A stretch of 64,000 nt of DNA. Origin: Aminobacter anthyllidis (lineage in GTDB: Bacteria > Pseudomonadota > Alphaproteobacteria > Rhizobiales > Rhizobiaceae). The translations under genes and the position numbers were made by a program. The stretch is taken from NCBI RefSeq assembly GCF_018555685.1, contig NZ_JAFLWW010000014.1, forward strand, positions 1 to 64,000, in the 5' to 3' direction. This document shows positions 36,447-45,787 of this stretch, one piece after another (the stretch's first letter is position 1; every line of letters begins with the position of its first letter). The notes beneath the pieces were generated by a model that was not told where the DNA came from, made no database searches, and saw only the letters and a list, made by a program, of their open reading frames with translations.

Positions 36447-36486
36447 AGCTGCGTTCCTTAACATTATCGACACCTCGCGATTACTG
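36447..36486. repeat. Right inverted end of the RIT element
   Basis: Complement of 32660-32699 with one mismatch; ends GCGATTACTG next to the ardC 3' part. Confidence 0.9.
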
Positions 36487-36612
36487 AAGGTGCTGCGCGA
36501 GGACAATCGCGCCATCTTCCGCGCCGCCAGCCTTGCCTCCAAGGCCGCCGATTTTCTTCTGGGCTTCAACGCCGAGGCCCAAGGCGCGCAACAAGACGAG
36601 ATCGCGGCATGA
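36487..36612 (+). pseudogene. ArdC 3' part, separated by the RIT element
   Basis: Encodes the C-terminal tail VLREDNRAIFRAASLASKAADFLL then GFNAEAQGAQQDEIAA and a TGA at 36610. It continues exactly the protein broken at 32636. Precise excision would restore ardC. Confidence 0.85.
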
Positions 36613-36798
36613 GCGCGCGCGATCCCGACACCCTGCGGACCGAGCCAACGCCGCAAGGCGAGCAGACGCTCATTCCCGATGTCCAGCCACCACGCGCGAC
36701 CGCCTGCCCGTTTGGCCGACGCGCCCGCGCGCGCAGCGCAAAAGCCGCTCGATATCGGGCTGTTCGATGACGCCAGAAATCAACGCGACCTGTTTTGA
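36609..36798 (+). pseudogene. Small hypothetical gene after ardC, frameshifted
   Basis: From the ATG overlapping the ardC stop the frame reads MSARDPDTLRTEPTPQGEQT and closes early at about 36770. The adjacent frame supplies QKPLDIGLFDDARNQRDLF and a TGA at 36798, the usual end of the small protein found beside ardC on rhizobial plasmids. A frame change between 36700 and 36745 has broken it. Confidence 0.55.
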
Positions 36799-36811
36799 GA
36801 GGAGTTTTGCC

Positions 36812-37231
36812 ATGATCCTGATTACCGACGACCTATGCGCCCGGCTGCTCGCCAATGGCGCAACCGACACCGAAACCGACCATGTCCCGGTGGTCAAACT
36901 GTTCGATCCGACCGGGCCAGCAACCTGGCTTCTCACTGAACTCGACGCCGACGGCGACACCCTTTTCGGCCTTTGCGACCTCGGCTTCGGCTTCCCCGAA
37001 CTCGGCAGCGTCAGTCTTGCCGAGCTTGCAAGCGTCAAGGGGCGGCTTGGCCTCGGCATCGAGCGCGACCTTGGATTCAAGGCGCGCTTTCCGCTCTCCG
37101 TCTACGCCCAGGCAGCGTACAGCGCCGGCCACATCACCGAAGCCGACCGACTGCTGCGACAGGCGGCAGAAGCCCTTGGCAACGCCCATTCCAAGCTTCC
37201 GCCCGACACGGCGGAACAGACGCGCCGCTAG
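36812..37231 (+). CDS. DUF2958 protein
   Basis: A 139-residue DUF2958 protein: LVKLFDPTGPATWLL-type N-terminus (VVKLFDPTGPATWLLTELDADGDTLFGLCDLGFGFPELGSVSL) and FPLSVYAQAA. GAGAGGAG precedes the ATG at 36812. Function unknown; it regularly accompanies ardC and a ParB-like gene on rhizobial plasmids and islands, as here. Confidence 0.85.
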   Translation: MILITDDLCARLLANGATDTETDHVPVVKLFDPTGPATWLLTELDADGDTLFGLCDLGFGFPELGSVSLAELASVKGRLGLGIERDLGFKARFPLSVYAQAAYSAGHITEADRLLRQAAEALGNAHSKLPPDTAEQTRR

Positions 37232-37310
37232 GCGCGAAAACCGTCCCGCCGCGCCGGCTTGCAGCCTCTGCGGCGGGACAATTCCACCCCTCAAACGAAG
37301 GAGACAAACC

Positions 37311-39042
37311 ATGCAACTTGCCCACATTCCGCTTGATAAGCTCAACATTTCCGCGCTCAACATGCGCCATTCCAAACGCGCGCCCGACGTGTCGGACATC
37401 CTGCCATCGGTTCGCGCGCGCGGCGTCCTGGTGCCGCTTCTGGTGCGGCCCAACGGCACGCCGGAAAGCTTCGAGATCGTCGCCGGCCGGCGCCGCTATT
37501 TCGCCGCGAAGTCGCTCGCCGACGAGCGCGGCCAGCGCAATGCCTTGCCCTGCGCCATCATGGAAGACGGCGACGACGCCGACGCGCTCGAGGCCTCGCT
37601 GATCGAAAACTTCGCCCGGCTCGATCCCGACGAGGTGTCGCAGTGGGAGACGTTTTCGCGGCTGATCAAGGAGGGCCGCAGCGTTGATGACATCGCCGCC
37701 ACCTTCGGCATCACCGAGCTTCTGGTCAAACGCATTCTGGCGCTCGGCGATCTTCTGCCCAAAATCCGCGAGGCCTATCGGCGCGCCGACATCGACGCCG
37801 AGACGGCGCGCCATCTGACCATGGCATCGAAGGCGCAGCAGAAGGATTGGCTGGCGCTTTATGCCGATCCCGAGCAATACGCGCCGCGCGGCCACCAGTT
37901 GAAACAATGGCTGTTCGGCGGCCAGTCGATTTCCACCAAGATGGCGCTGTTTGCCCTCGAGGATTATCCGGGCCTGATCGTCTGCGACCTGTTCGGCGAG
38001 GACAGCTATTTCGCCGATGCCGACCTGTTCTGGCAAAAGCAGAACGAGGCGATCGCCGCCAAACGCGATGCCTATCTGGAAGCCGGCTGGCCCGAGGTGG
38101 CCGTGCTCGAACCGGGGCAGCATTTCCAGTCATGGGACTACGAAAAGACGCCAAGGAAGAAGGGCGGCAAGGTCTTCATCTCAGTCTCGCATCGCGGCGC
38201 GGTCGAGTGCCATGAGGGGCTGGCTGTCGCGCAAGGAGGCCCGCCGCGCCCGCGCGCAAGGCGAAGCCGGCGCGCTCGATGAAATCCCCGCCAAGCCGTC
38301 GCGGCCGGAACTCACCGGGCCGATGCAGAACTATGTCGATCTGCACCGCCACGGTGCCGTGCGTACCGCCATGCTCGACCATCCTTGTGTCGCGCTGCGC
38401 CTGATGGTGGCGCATGCCATCACAGGTTCGGGCCTGTGGCAGGTTCGCCGCGAGCCGCAGCGCACCGCCAATGAAGCGGTGGCGGCAAGTATTGCCGCGT
38501 CCAGGGCCGAAGCCGCCTTCGCCGAAAAACGGCGCGCGGTGCTTGCGCTGCTTGGGCAGGCCGACGAGGAGGGTGCGATAGCCGGCGGCAATGGCGACGC
38601 CTTTGCGCTTGCCGCAGTCTTTGCCCGTTTGCTGCCACTTTGCGACGACGATGTCATGCGCGTTCTCAGCCTTGTCATGGCCGAGACGCTCGAAGCCGGC
38701 AGCGCCGTCGTCGAGGCGCTCGGCAACCATCTGGGCATCGACATGGGTGCGTGGTGGCAACCGGACGACGCCTTCTTCGACCTGCTGCGCGACAGGGAGA
38801 TCGCCAATGCGATGCTGGCCGACCTCGCCGGCAAGCATGTCGCCGACGGCAATGTCGCCGAGAAGGTCAAGACGCAAAAGAAGATCATCCGCGATTGCCT
38901 CGCGGGCGAGAACGGCCGCGAGAAAATCGACAACTGGCTGCCCAACTGGATGAAATTCCCGGTCGAAAGCTACACGAAACGCGGCGGCTTCCGCACCGCC
39001 GATCAATGGGCGAGCGTCCAGTCGCTGTTCGTCCGCCAATAG
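37311..39042 (+). pseudogene. ParB-like nuclease-domain protein, frameshifted
   Basis: The N-terminal ParB/Srx-type domain (LDKLNISALNMRHSKRAPD, PLLVRPNGTPESFEIVAGRRRYFAAKSL, ALEASLIENFARLDPDEVSQ) and HTH region (DDIAATFGITELLVKRILALGDLL) are intact. At about 38217 a GGGG run shifts the frame, and the rest (WLSRKEARRARAQGEAGALD to ADQWASVQSLFVRQ) continues in the next frame to 39042. One extra G explains it. Undamaged, the protein would have about 576 residues. Such proteins partner with ardC and DUF2958 genes on plasmid backbones. Confidence 0.82.
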
Positions 39043-39052
39043 CTGCCAAGCC

Positions 39053-39092
39053 GGGCGGCGGCGCTTGTCAAGTGCCGCCGCCCCGTTTGCCT
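39053..39092 (+). terminator. Strong hairpin terminator after the ParB-like gene
   Basis: GGGCGGCGGC pairs with GCCGCCGCCC around a short loop, followed by CGTTTG. It would end the ardC-DUF2958-parB transcript. Confidence 0.6.
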
Positions 39093-39269
39093 GCCGCTGG
39101 AATATTGGCTGATGCGCACGGCGATCCGAACAGCATGTGCCACGCGCAAGGCTATTGTGCGTTGCACAAAAACCGACGCGCGCCTACACGTCCTTCCGTT
39201 GCGGGAATCGGGCTTGGACCAGCGGCGAGGCAATGCTTCGTCGATATCGCATTCAGCTGAGGACCCTTC

Positions 39270-40244
39270 ATGACCCTTTCGAGCCCTGACAAATCTGGCG
39301 CCACCAGTCTCGAGGCCATCGCGCGAAACGGCGGCGTGCTGCGCCGCATCGCCGTGCGCATTCCGACCTATCTGTCGGACATTCGCGAGAACCCGGCATG
39401 GCTGCCGATGTTCGTGCTCGCCCGCACCATGCCGGCCCGCCGGATGCACTGGCGTGGGGCAAAGCCGGTTCGCGTGTCGCAAAAAGCCCACGACACCATG
39501 TTTGCCGGCGTCGATCGCCAGGACGTTGTCGAGGCGCTGCGGTCGGACGGGCTGTTTTGCGGGCTCGTCCTGCCGACTTCCATCCATAAGGAGATCGCCG
39601 CCTTCGCCCGCTACACGCCTTGTTTCGGCAATTTCGATCGCCGTCTCGAATTCATGGCTGAGGACCATGCCGAGGCCGAGAAGCGTTTCGGCTGCTCGCT
39701 GCTCAGCGGCCACTTTTTCGAACATATCCTCGGCTGCAAGGCAGCGGTCGCCATCCAGAACGACCCGCTGCTGCTCGACATCGCCGCGCATTATCTGGGC
39801 GCTCAGGCGAAATTGATCACCACACGCGTCTGGTGGAGCTTCCCGACCAGCCAGGCTTCCGACGCCGACAAGAACCGTGCCTCGCTTGGCAAGTATCATT
39901 TCGATCTCGATGACTGGAGGATGCTGAAATTCTTCTTCTATCTGACGCCGGTCGACGAAGGCACCGGCCCGCATGTTTATGTGCGGGGCAGTCATAACCG
40001 CCGCGCCATCAAGCATCAGCTGACGCTGCTTGTCGGCCATCCGGCGCAAGAAGTTCTCAAGGTCTATGGCGATGACAGCCCCGTCACGCTGACCGGCGAA
40101 GCCGGTCTCGGTTTCGTCGAGGATCCGTTCGGCTTCCATATGGGCACCGTGCCTTCGCGCACGCCACGGCTGATGATGGAAGTCGGCTTCGGCGTCTCCC
40201 CGCCCTCGCGCCGGCGCTTCCATGGCGAGCCGGTTATTCGCTGA
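39270..40244 (+). CDS. Phytanoyl-CoA dioxygenase-family protein
   Basis: A 324-residue Fe(II)/2-oxoglutarate oxygenase-like protein. The iron triad is suggested by YHFDLDDWRMLKFFFYLTPVDEGTGPHVYVRGSH (H-x-D) and a later GFHMGTVPSRTPRLMMEVGFG carrying the distal His and the 2-oxoglutarate Arg. The N-terminal 90 residues precede the core. Substrate unknown. The next gene, also an oxygenase, is 417 bases downstream on the same strand. Confidence 0.8.
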   Translation: MTLSSPDKSGATSLEAIARNGGVLRRIAVRIPTYLSDIRENPAWLPMFVLARTMPARRMHWRGAKPVRVSQKAHDTMFAGVDRQDVVEALRSDGLFCGLVLPTSIHKEIAAFARYTPCFGNFDRRLEFMAEDHAEAEKRFGCSLLSGHFFEHILGCKAAVAIQNDPLLLDIAAHYLGAQAKLITTRVWWSFPTSQASDADKNRASLGKYHFDLDDWRMLKFFFYLTPVDEGTGPHVYVRGSHNRRAIKHQLTLLVGHPAQEVLKVYGDDSPVTLTGEAGLGFVEDPFGFHMGTVPSRTPRLMMEVGFGVSPPSRRRFHGEPVIR

Positions 40245-40661
40245 TCTCGCAAAAGTCCTGAAACAGCCCTCCCAGGTCAGACGCTTGTTCTCCCCTGGGC
40301 TGGCTGGTGCCATGGCGTCGTCATGGGATCAGCTGGCGCATGACTGGATTGGATCGATGTCATCTGACGCCGGTTGGGCCTCGACTGACCCAGATCAAGG
40401 CCACGCCCTTGTCGGCGTGGTTTGATCGCCCAGTCCTTCACGGGAAAAACGCATGTGCTGACCGACAGCCTGGTCGTCGCTCCCATCATCTTGACAATCC
40501 AGATCATACGGCAGGCAAATGACGCTTCACCAGCCAGGAACCGACGTGAGAAACGCGCTTGAGGCGATGCGGGCAATAGATCACAGCGCAATCGATGCAC
40601 GACATGCGGCTCGACTCCCCCAACATCTCACGAAGAGAACCGACGCGCTGGCGGCGCGCTG
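40245..40661. other. Gap between two oxygenase genes, nothing recognised
   Basis: No supported gene. Short frames here lack ribosome sites and family similarity. Confidence 0.3.
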
Positions 40662-41843
40662 ATGGCCGGCTGTGACGACAGCTTCGACATTATTGTCGTG
40701 GGCGCCGGGCCGGTCGGACTTTCCTTCGCCGCATCGCTTGCCCATAGCCAGCTCAAACTGGCGGTTGTCGAAGGGCAGTCCCTGGAAAGACTGGCAAGTC
40801 CGGATTTCGACGGTCGCGAGATCGCGCTCACCCACGCCTCGATTGGAATCCTTCGCGAGCTCGGCGCCTGGGATGTTATCTCCGCTTCGGACAAGTCACC
40901 GCTTCAAGGCGCACGCGTCCTCAACGGATCGAGCCCGTTTGCGTTGTGTTTCGATTCCCCCGGCGGATCCGCGGAACCACTGGGCGTTCTGGTCCCGAAT
41001 TGCCAGATCCGCGATGCCCTGTTCAAGATCATCCGCTTGCGGGGCCATGCCCGGCTGCTGTGCGGCCACTCGGTCGTGCGTGCAACAAACAGCCGTCAAG
41101 GAGCAGTGATAACGCTCTCCAATGGCAGGCAGCTGAGCGCTCGGCTTCTCGTTGCAGCCGATTCGCGTTTTTCCGCCACCCGCAATCTGCTCGCCATCGG
41201 CGCCGATATCAATCGGCTTGGCAACTCGATGCTGATTTGCCGGGTGAGGCACGAGCGCCCCCACCACCAGATTGCGATCGAATGGTTCGATCACCATCAG
41301 ACGGTGGCGATGTTGCCTCTCGCGCCAGGCGTGTCGTCGCTGCTTTTGACTTTGCCCTCAAACGAGGCCGACGGACTGCTTGCCCTCGACGACGAGTTGT
41401 TCCTGAGGGAGTTGACAAAGCGCTGTCGAGGGCGCCTCGGCAATATGAACCTGGCAAGCCAACGCTATATCTATCCGTTGGCCACGACCTGGGCGCACAG
41501 GTTCCGGGCGCCGAGCGTCGCATTGATCGGCGACGCTGCCATTGGCATGCACCCGGTGACCGCGCATGGCTTCAACATCGGCCTCGGCGGCCAGAAGCAG
41601 CTCGCCCGCGGTATAGAGACCGCATGGCGCGACCGTCGCGACATTGCCGATCCCGACATGCTCCACAGATATGAAAGCCGACTGCGCCTGTCGGCGGCGC
41701 CGCTCTACCATGCTACGAATATCCTCGTCGGACTCTACTCAAGCGAGCATCCGGCGGCACGGCTTGCAAGGCATGTGGGGCTGCGCCTCGGCCAACATCT
41801 TCCCTTTGTCCGTCATGGCATTGCGGCCATGCTGAGGCGGTAA
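40662..41843 (+). CDS. UbiH/COQ6-type FAD hydroxylase (UbiM-like)
   Basis: A 393-residue flavoprotein monooxygenase. It has the dinucleotide-binding DIIVVGAGPVGLSFAASLAH, the GREIALTHASIGILRELG segment of ubiquinone hydroxylases, and the second FAD motif ALIGDAAIGMHPVTAHGFNIGLGGQ. HPVTAHGFN is typical of the UbiM subgroup of ubiquinone-ring hydroxylases. The reaction would be hydroxylation of a quinone precursor under oxygen; a symbiosis role in low-oxygen respiration is speculation. Confidence 0.82.
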   Translation: MAGCDDSFDIIVVGAGPVGLSFAASLAHSQLKLAVVEGQSLERLASPDFDGREIALTHASIGILRELGAWDVISASDKSPLQGARVLNGSSPFALCFDSPGGSAEPLGVLVPNCQIRDALFKIIRLRGHARLLCGHSVVRATNSRQGAVITLSNGRQLSARLLVAADSRFSATRNLLAIGADINRLGNSMLICRVRHERPHHQIAIEWFDHHQTVAMLPLAPGVSSLLLTLPSNEADGLLALDDELFLRELTKRCRGRLGNMNLASQRYIYPLATTWAHRFRAPSVALIGDAAIGMHPVTAHGFNIGLGGQKQLARGIETAWRDRRDIADPDMLHRYESRLRLSAAPLYHATNILVGLYSSEHPAARLARHVGLRLGQHLPFVRHGIAAMLRR

Positions 41844-42099
41844 ACCCCAGTCACCATAATGTCAGCATCAGCGTGCGGCGTCGTAGCAGGCGGGCGCGTG
41901 TGGTTCGACGTGAACGGTCGCGGCTGCGCGGGATCAGCTTGATGAAGACGGGGCTGCTCTAATACCGCGAGCTCTTCCATCGCGGATCGTCAACGTGTCA
42001 ATCGCCGTGGGTGTGCGGAATTCCCCACCGCCGCAAAGCGTTTGTCGGCCGGCGTCACACAGAAGTGGACCCAGCCACGCCCAATTCCGCCTTCGATGT
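41844..42099. other. Intergenic DNA upstream of the first nod box
   Basis: Probably old insertion-sequence debris; a - frame (WVHFCVTPADKRFAAVGN) is not identifiable. Confidence 0.25.
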
Positions 42100-42147
42100 G
42101 TTCAGCGCGTGGATGGTTGTCATCCAAACAATCAATTTTGCCAATCC
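42100..42147 (+). promoter_or_regulatory. nod box upstream of nodS
   Basis: Has the GCGTGGATG left part, ATCCAAACAATCAATTTTG centre and CCAATCC right end of the nod box, with mismatches at the first few bases. NodD binds such sites. It lies 122 bases before nodS and reads towards it. Confidence 0.85.
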
Positions 42148-42268
42148 TGCCGACCCTATTAGGAGCGTGACCGAAATCAACTGCCTCGGCCCGCAGTACG
42201 GTCCCGACCCTACCGACATCTGACGGCATTTGCAGCGCCGGTGATTGCTGCCTTAGCTAGGTGCGAAT

Positions 42269-42877
42269 TTGACCCATAAAATCGATCATGAACTGCTGAA
42301 TCGAGAAATGGCCGCAGACGACCCATGGCGGCTCGATGGCAACCCGTTCGAGCGGGAGCGCCACACCCAAATTCTCCGGTTGTCACTTGCGCAAGGTCGA
42401 GTCGCAAATGCGCTCGAAGTCGGGTGCGCTGCCGGCGCTTTTACGGAGCGGCTAGCCCCCATTTGCCAGCGGCTCACCGTGATCGATGTCGTCGAGCCAG
42501 CGATTACGCGAGCACGTTTACGCATGAAGGAGACGCCGCACATCAGCTGGATAATTTCCGATGTTCAACAGTTTTCGAGTGATGAGCTGTTCGACCTGAT
42601 CGTCGTTGCGGAGGTTCTTTACTACGTCGGAGACCTCGTTCAGATCCGCGCGGCAGTCCGCAACCTGGTAGGTCTGCTTGCGCCAGGCGGGCAGCTGGTT
42701 TTCGGATCGGCACGTGACGCCAATTGCCAACGCTGGGGGCACGCTGCTGGTGCAGAAACCACCATCGCCATGCTGAACGAATCGTTGACCGAGATCGAGT
42801 GCATCGAGTGCCGGGGCGCGTCGATCAATGAAGACTGCCTGTTGGCCCTCTTCCGAAAGCCGATTTCCACTTCCTGA
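42269..42877 (+). CDS. nodS: NodS, Nod-factor N-methyltransferase
   Basis: A 202-residue SAM-dependent methyltransferase that N-methylates the deacetylated terminal glucosamine of the Nod factor before acylation. DDPWRLDGNPFERERH, the SAM loop ALEVGCAAGAFTERLAP, LIVVAEVLYYVGD and QLVFGSARDANCQRWGHAAGAETTIAML match NodS closely. The start is best taken as TTG at 42269 (T-H-K); no ATG gives a full N-terminus. A nod box lies upstream. No nodU follows; the carbamoyl function is provided by nolO. Confidence 0.93.
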   Translation: MTHKIDHELLNREMAADDPWRLDGNPFERERHTQILRLSLAQGRVANALEVGCAAGAFTERLAPICQRLTVIDVVEPAITRARLRMKETPHISWIISDVQQFSSDELFDLIVVAEVLYYVGDLVQIRAAVRNLVGLLAPGGQLVFGSARDANCQRWGHAAGAETTIAMLNESLTEIECIECRGASINEDCLLALFRKPISTS

Positions 42878-43651
42878 TGAAACAGTTGGAGACGGCTTCA
42901 CCCAATAAATGACTCATAAATACCCAAATGGAGCGAAGTCCTTATTTTGCATGGCTCTTTCGGCCCAGGCGGGTGACGATCCCTAGCCGGGAAAGCGGCA
43001 CTCCTCGTCGGGGGCCGTCGGTCCCGTGTCCCGCCTTAGCCGGCGCTATGCTGACACTCCTACGGCTGCCCTTTTAACCGATCTCGTCGTTGCAGTCAGT
43101 CCCGCGTCCCGGCGCTTCGGCCGGCGCAAATGCTGACGCTCCTTGCGCTGCCTTTTCTGTGTGCGGCGATCTTTGATCCCTCGCACGGAATGAAGACTTA
43201 GGGGCCAGCTCCTTCGCGCACTTCAGGCCTCAGGTGCTCAAGCTGGGTGTTCCAGTCGGCCAAAACCTCAAACAATTCGTTCGAAGTAGCGCCATCCGGG
43301 CGCGCCCTCCTTCCCGCTCTCCAGGTGCTTTCACCGACAGTCCGGTTGACCGGCAACACTCGAAAGCATTGACCAGACGATTCCTGTTGGCGAGCGCGAC
43401 CATCGCGCCATTGGCATGCCGCCTTGCCGCAACTTGTCGAGCCAGAGCTTCGCGGAACCTGTTTGCCGCCGGCGATCCAGAGCTGCGCGATCGCCATGCA
43501 TCATCAGCGTGCGCCAACGGTCGCCGCGTTTGCTGAGAGCCTAACAGTCAGGCCATCCTCCACTTGATCGCTGCTTCGGCACGGGCGCAGCCACGCGCTG
43601 GCGGCGCTCTTGAATCAGGTTGTGTCACCGACAGCTGCCATCGGTGCCGCC
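42878..43651. other. Non-coding region with an imperfect tandem repeat
   Basis: Between about 43005 and 43165 two related units of about 65 bases occur, each with GTCCCG, CCGGCGC, ATGCTGAC and GCTGCC in order. The rest has no supported gene; a - frame at 43230-43517 (AANRFREALARQVAARRHANGAMVALANRN) may be transposase debris. Confidence 0.4.
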
Positions 43652-43709
43652 GCTTATCGGGCCAATCGAGCACGACCAGATGGTTCAGATCAGGGCCTTT
43701 GAAAGGCAT
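43652..43709 (-). pseudogene. nodD 5' relic next to the nodA nod box
   Basis: The - strand reads [19 protein letters not shown], a damaged copy of the NodD N-terminus [18 protein letters not shown], starting 10 bases from the nod box. This is the position and direction of nodD in the ancestral nodD-nodABC arrangement. Confidence 0.8.
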
Positions 43710-43718
43710 GGTTTTAAC

Positions 43719-43766
43719 ATCCATAGCGTGGATGCTCGCGATCTAAACAATCAATTTTACCAATCC
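43719..43766 (+). promoter_or_regulatory. nod box upstream of nodA
   Basis: A near-perfect nod box: ATCCATAGCGTGGATG at the left, GATCTAAACAATCAATTTTA in the centre and CCAATCC at the right. Drives nodA-nodC-nodI-nodJ and probably nolO. Confidence 0.95.
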
Positions 43767-43856
43767 GGGAGGGTCGTTCATAGACCCATGACATGCACCG
43801 CCATTGCTCTACCGCGTGAGGTGCACAAAAGAACCCGAAAAAGAGGAAGTCTTCGC

Positions 43857-44453
43857 ATGCGCCCTGACGTGCAGTGGAGGTTATGCTGGGAAAATGAGTT
43901 GCAGCTTCCCGATCACCTCGAACTCTCTGAGTTCTTCCGGAAGACCTATGAGCCGACCGGAGCCTTTAATGGGAAGCAATTCGCAGGCGGTCGAAGTTGG
44001 GCCGGTGCAAGGCCGGAGCTCCGCGCAATCGGCTATGATGTGCACGGGATAGCGGCTCACATGGGCGTGCTGCGCCGATACATCAAAGTTGGCGACGTTG
44101 ATCTGCTGGTCGCTGAACTCGGTCTATACGGGGTGCGTCCGGATCTTGAGGGGCTGGGAATCGCCCATTCGATTAGCGTCATGTATCCAGTGCTGCAGCA
44201 GCTTGGCGTTCCATTCGCTTTCGGCACGGTTCGGCAAGCGCTCCGGAACCATGTTTCGAGGTTCTGCCGCAAAGGCTTGGCGAACATTCTGACGGGCGTT
44301 CGCGTGCGTTCAACCCTCCCGGACGTGTACCCCGATCTGCCTTCCACGACGCGAGTCGACGACGACGTACTCCTCATGGTGCTCCCAATTGGACGCTCGA
44401 TGAGCGAGTGGCCGGCCGGCACTTTGATCGATCGGAACGGTCCAGAGCTATGA
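43857..44453 (+). CDS. nodA: NodA, Nod-factor N-acyltransferase
   Basis: A 198-residue acyltransferase attaching the fatty acyl chain to the deacetylated chitooligosaccharide. Diagnostic segments are [54 protein letters not shown] and the C-terminus [17 protein letters not shown]. The ATG at 43857 after AAGAGGAAG gives the usual NodA length. The stop overlaps a 20-codon frame that runs to nodC instead of nodB. Confidence 0.96.
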   Translation: MRPDVQWRLCWENELQLPDHLELSEFFRKTYEPTGAFNGKQFAGGRSWAGARPELRAIGYDVHGIAAHMGVLRRYIKVGDVDLLVAELGLYGVRPDLEGLGIAHSISVMYPVLQQLGVPFAFGTVRQALRNHVSRFCRKGLANILTGVRVRSTLPDVYPDLPSTTRVDDDVLLMVLPIGRSMSEWPAGTLIDRNGPEL

Positions 44454-44512
44454 CCGCGGATCTGTTATCCGCTCGCTTCCTCAAATTCACAGAAAAATCT
44501 GACATCTCATGA
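44450..44512 (+). CDS. 20-codon coupling frame between nodA and nodC
   Basis: ATG at 44450 overlaps the nodA stop (ATGA) and the TGA at 44510-44512 overlaps the nodC start (ATGA). It encodes [20 protein letters not shown]. It occupies the place where nodB sits in classical nodABC operons, so it may be what is left after nodB was lost, kept because it couples nodC translation to nodA. The peptide itself is not recognisably NodB. Confidence 0.5.
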
Positions 44513-45783
44513 CCCTGTTTGCCACAGCCAGTACTGTTGCCATCTGCTCTTATGCGCTGCTGTCGACCGTCTACAAAACCGCGCAGGTGTTTTATACCCT
44601 GCCTACAAACGTACCGCCGACCTCGGGCGACCCGCCCGGCGGTGAGCCTTGGCCGAGCGTCGATGTCATTATCCCGTGCTACAACGAGGCGCCTCGCACC
44701 CTCTCGGACTGCCTGGCTTCCATTGCAAGTCAGGAATACGCCGGTAAACTGCAGGTCTATGTTGTTGATGACGGTTCTGCAAACCGCGATGCCCTCGTAG
44801 GTGTACACGAGGAATACGCGGGCGACCCGAGGTTCAACTTCATTGCGCTCCCAAAGAATGTCGGAAAGCGCAAGGCGCAGATTGCCGCCATTCGCCGCTC
44901 GTGCGGCGATTTGGTGCTGAATGTAGATTCGGACACGATACTCGCGCCGGACGTCATCACAAGGCTTGCGCTGAAAATGCAAGATCAAGCGGTCGGCGCC
45001 GCCATGGGCCAGTTGGCGGCTAGCAATCGCAGTGAAACTTGGCTGACGCGGTTGATCGACATGGAATACTGGCTCGCCTGCAACGAAGAGCGGGCAGCGC
45101 AGGCTCGGTTCGGTGCCGTCATGTGTTGCTGCGGTCCGTGTGCCATGTACCGGCGATCCGCGCTTGTTTCGCTGCTGGATCAGTACGAGACGCAGCGCTT
45201 TCGAGGGAAGCCGAGCGACTTCGGCGAGGACCGCCACCTTACGATCCTGATGCTGAAAGCAGGCTTTCGAACAGAGTATGTCCCGGAGGCCGTCGCGGCA
45301 ACAGTCGTTCCCAACAGCATGGGTCCCTATCTGCGCCAACAGCTTCGCTGGGCCCGGAGCACTTTCCGTGACACGTTGCTGGCGTTCCAACTGCTGCGCG
45401 GCCTTAATATTTATCTCACATTGGACGTGATTGGCCAGAATATTGGCCCATTATTGCTCTCTTTGTCGATTCTGGCGGGGCTCGCGCAATTGGTAACGAC
45501 AGGTACTGCGCCTTGGACAGCATGCCTGATGATTGCAGCCATGACTATAGTTCGCTGCAGCGTGGCAGCGTTTCGTGCGCGCCAACTTCGATTTCTCGGT
45601 TTCTCGCTCCACACACTCATCAACATCTTTCTCTTGCTCCCGTTGAAAGCATACGCGCTGTGCACATTGAGCAACAGCGATTGGTTGTCGCGCAGCTCTG
45701 CGGCCAATGTGACAGACACTGGCGGCACCAGTTCAAAGCCGAACTTGGTGGGATCTGACGCAGCTTACAGCGAACAGCAATAG
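44509..45783 (+). CDS. nodC: NodC, chitooligosaccharide synthase
   Basis: A 424-residue membrane GT2 N-acetylglucosaminyltransferase building the Nod-factor backbone. It has an N-terminal membrane segment, [46 protein letters not shown] (DxD), [16 protein letters not shown] and the QQLRWARS (QxxRW) motif, then C-terminal membrane helices ([21 protein letters not shown] and on). All catalytic residues are present. Confidence 0.97.
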   Translation: MTLFATASTVAICSYALLSTVYKTAQVFYTLPTNVPPTSGDPPGGEPWPSVDVIIPCYNEAPRTLSDCLASIASQEYAGKLQVYVVDDGSANRDALVGVHEEYAGDPRFNFIALPKNVGKRKAQIAAIRRSCGDLVLNVDSDTILAPDVITRLALKMQDQAVGAAMGQLAASNRSETWLTRLIDMEYWLACNEERAAQARFGAVMCCCGPCAMYRRSALVSLLDQYETQRFRGKPSDFGEDRHLTILMLKAGFRTEYVPEAVAATVVPNSMGPYLRQQLRWARSTFRDTLLAFQLLRGLNIYLTLDVIGQNIGPLLLSLSILAGLAQLVTTGTAPWTACLMIAAMTIVRCSVAAFRARQLRFLGFSLHTLINIFLLLPLKAYALCTLSNSDWLSRSSAANVTDTGGTSSKPNLVGSDAAYSEQQ

Positions 45784-45787
45784 TCAC

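Larger units (their letters stand above)
32660..36486. mobile_element. RIT (recombinase-in-trio) element inserted in ardC
   Basis: Three overlapping tyrosine-recombinase genes are enclosed by inverted ends, 32660-32699 and 36447-36486, which match at 39 of 40 positions. The left end reads CAGTAATCGCGAGGTGTCGA onwards and the right end is its complement. CTGAAG flanks the insert (32631-32636 and 36484-36489), and the ardC sequence joins cleanly across it. The 23 bases between 32637 and 32659 belong to neither ardC nor the inverted repeat. Confidence 0.9.

Noticed and set aside
39003-40313. - strand frame of about 436 codons
   Set aside because: Antisense to the PhyH-type gene; no motifs.
42985-43165. 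CRISPR array
   Set aside because: Only two imperfect units without regular spacers; no cas genes in the window.
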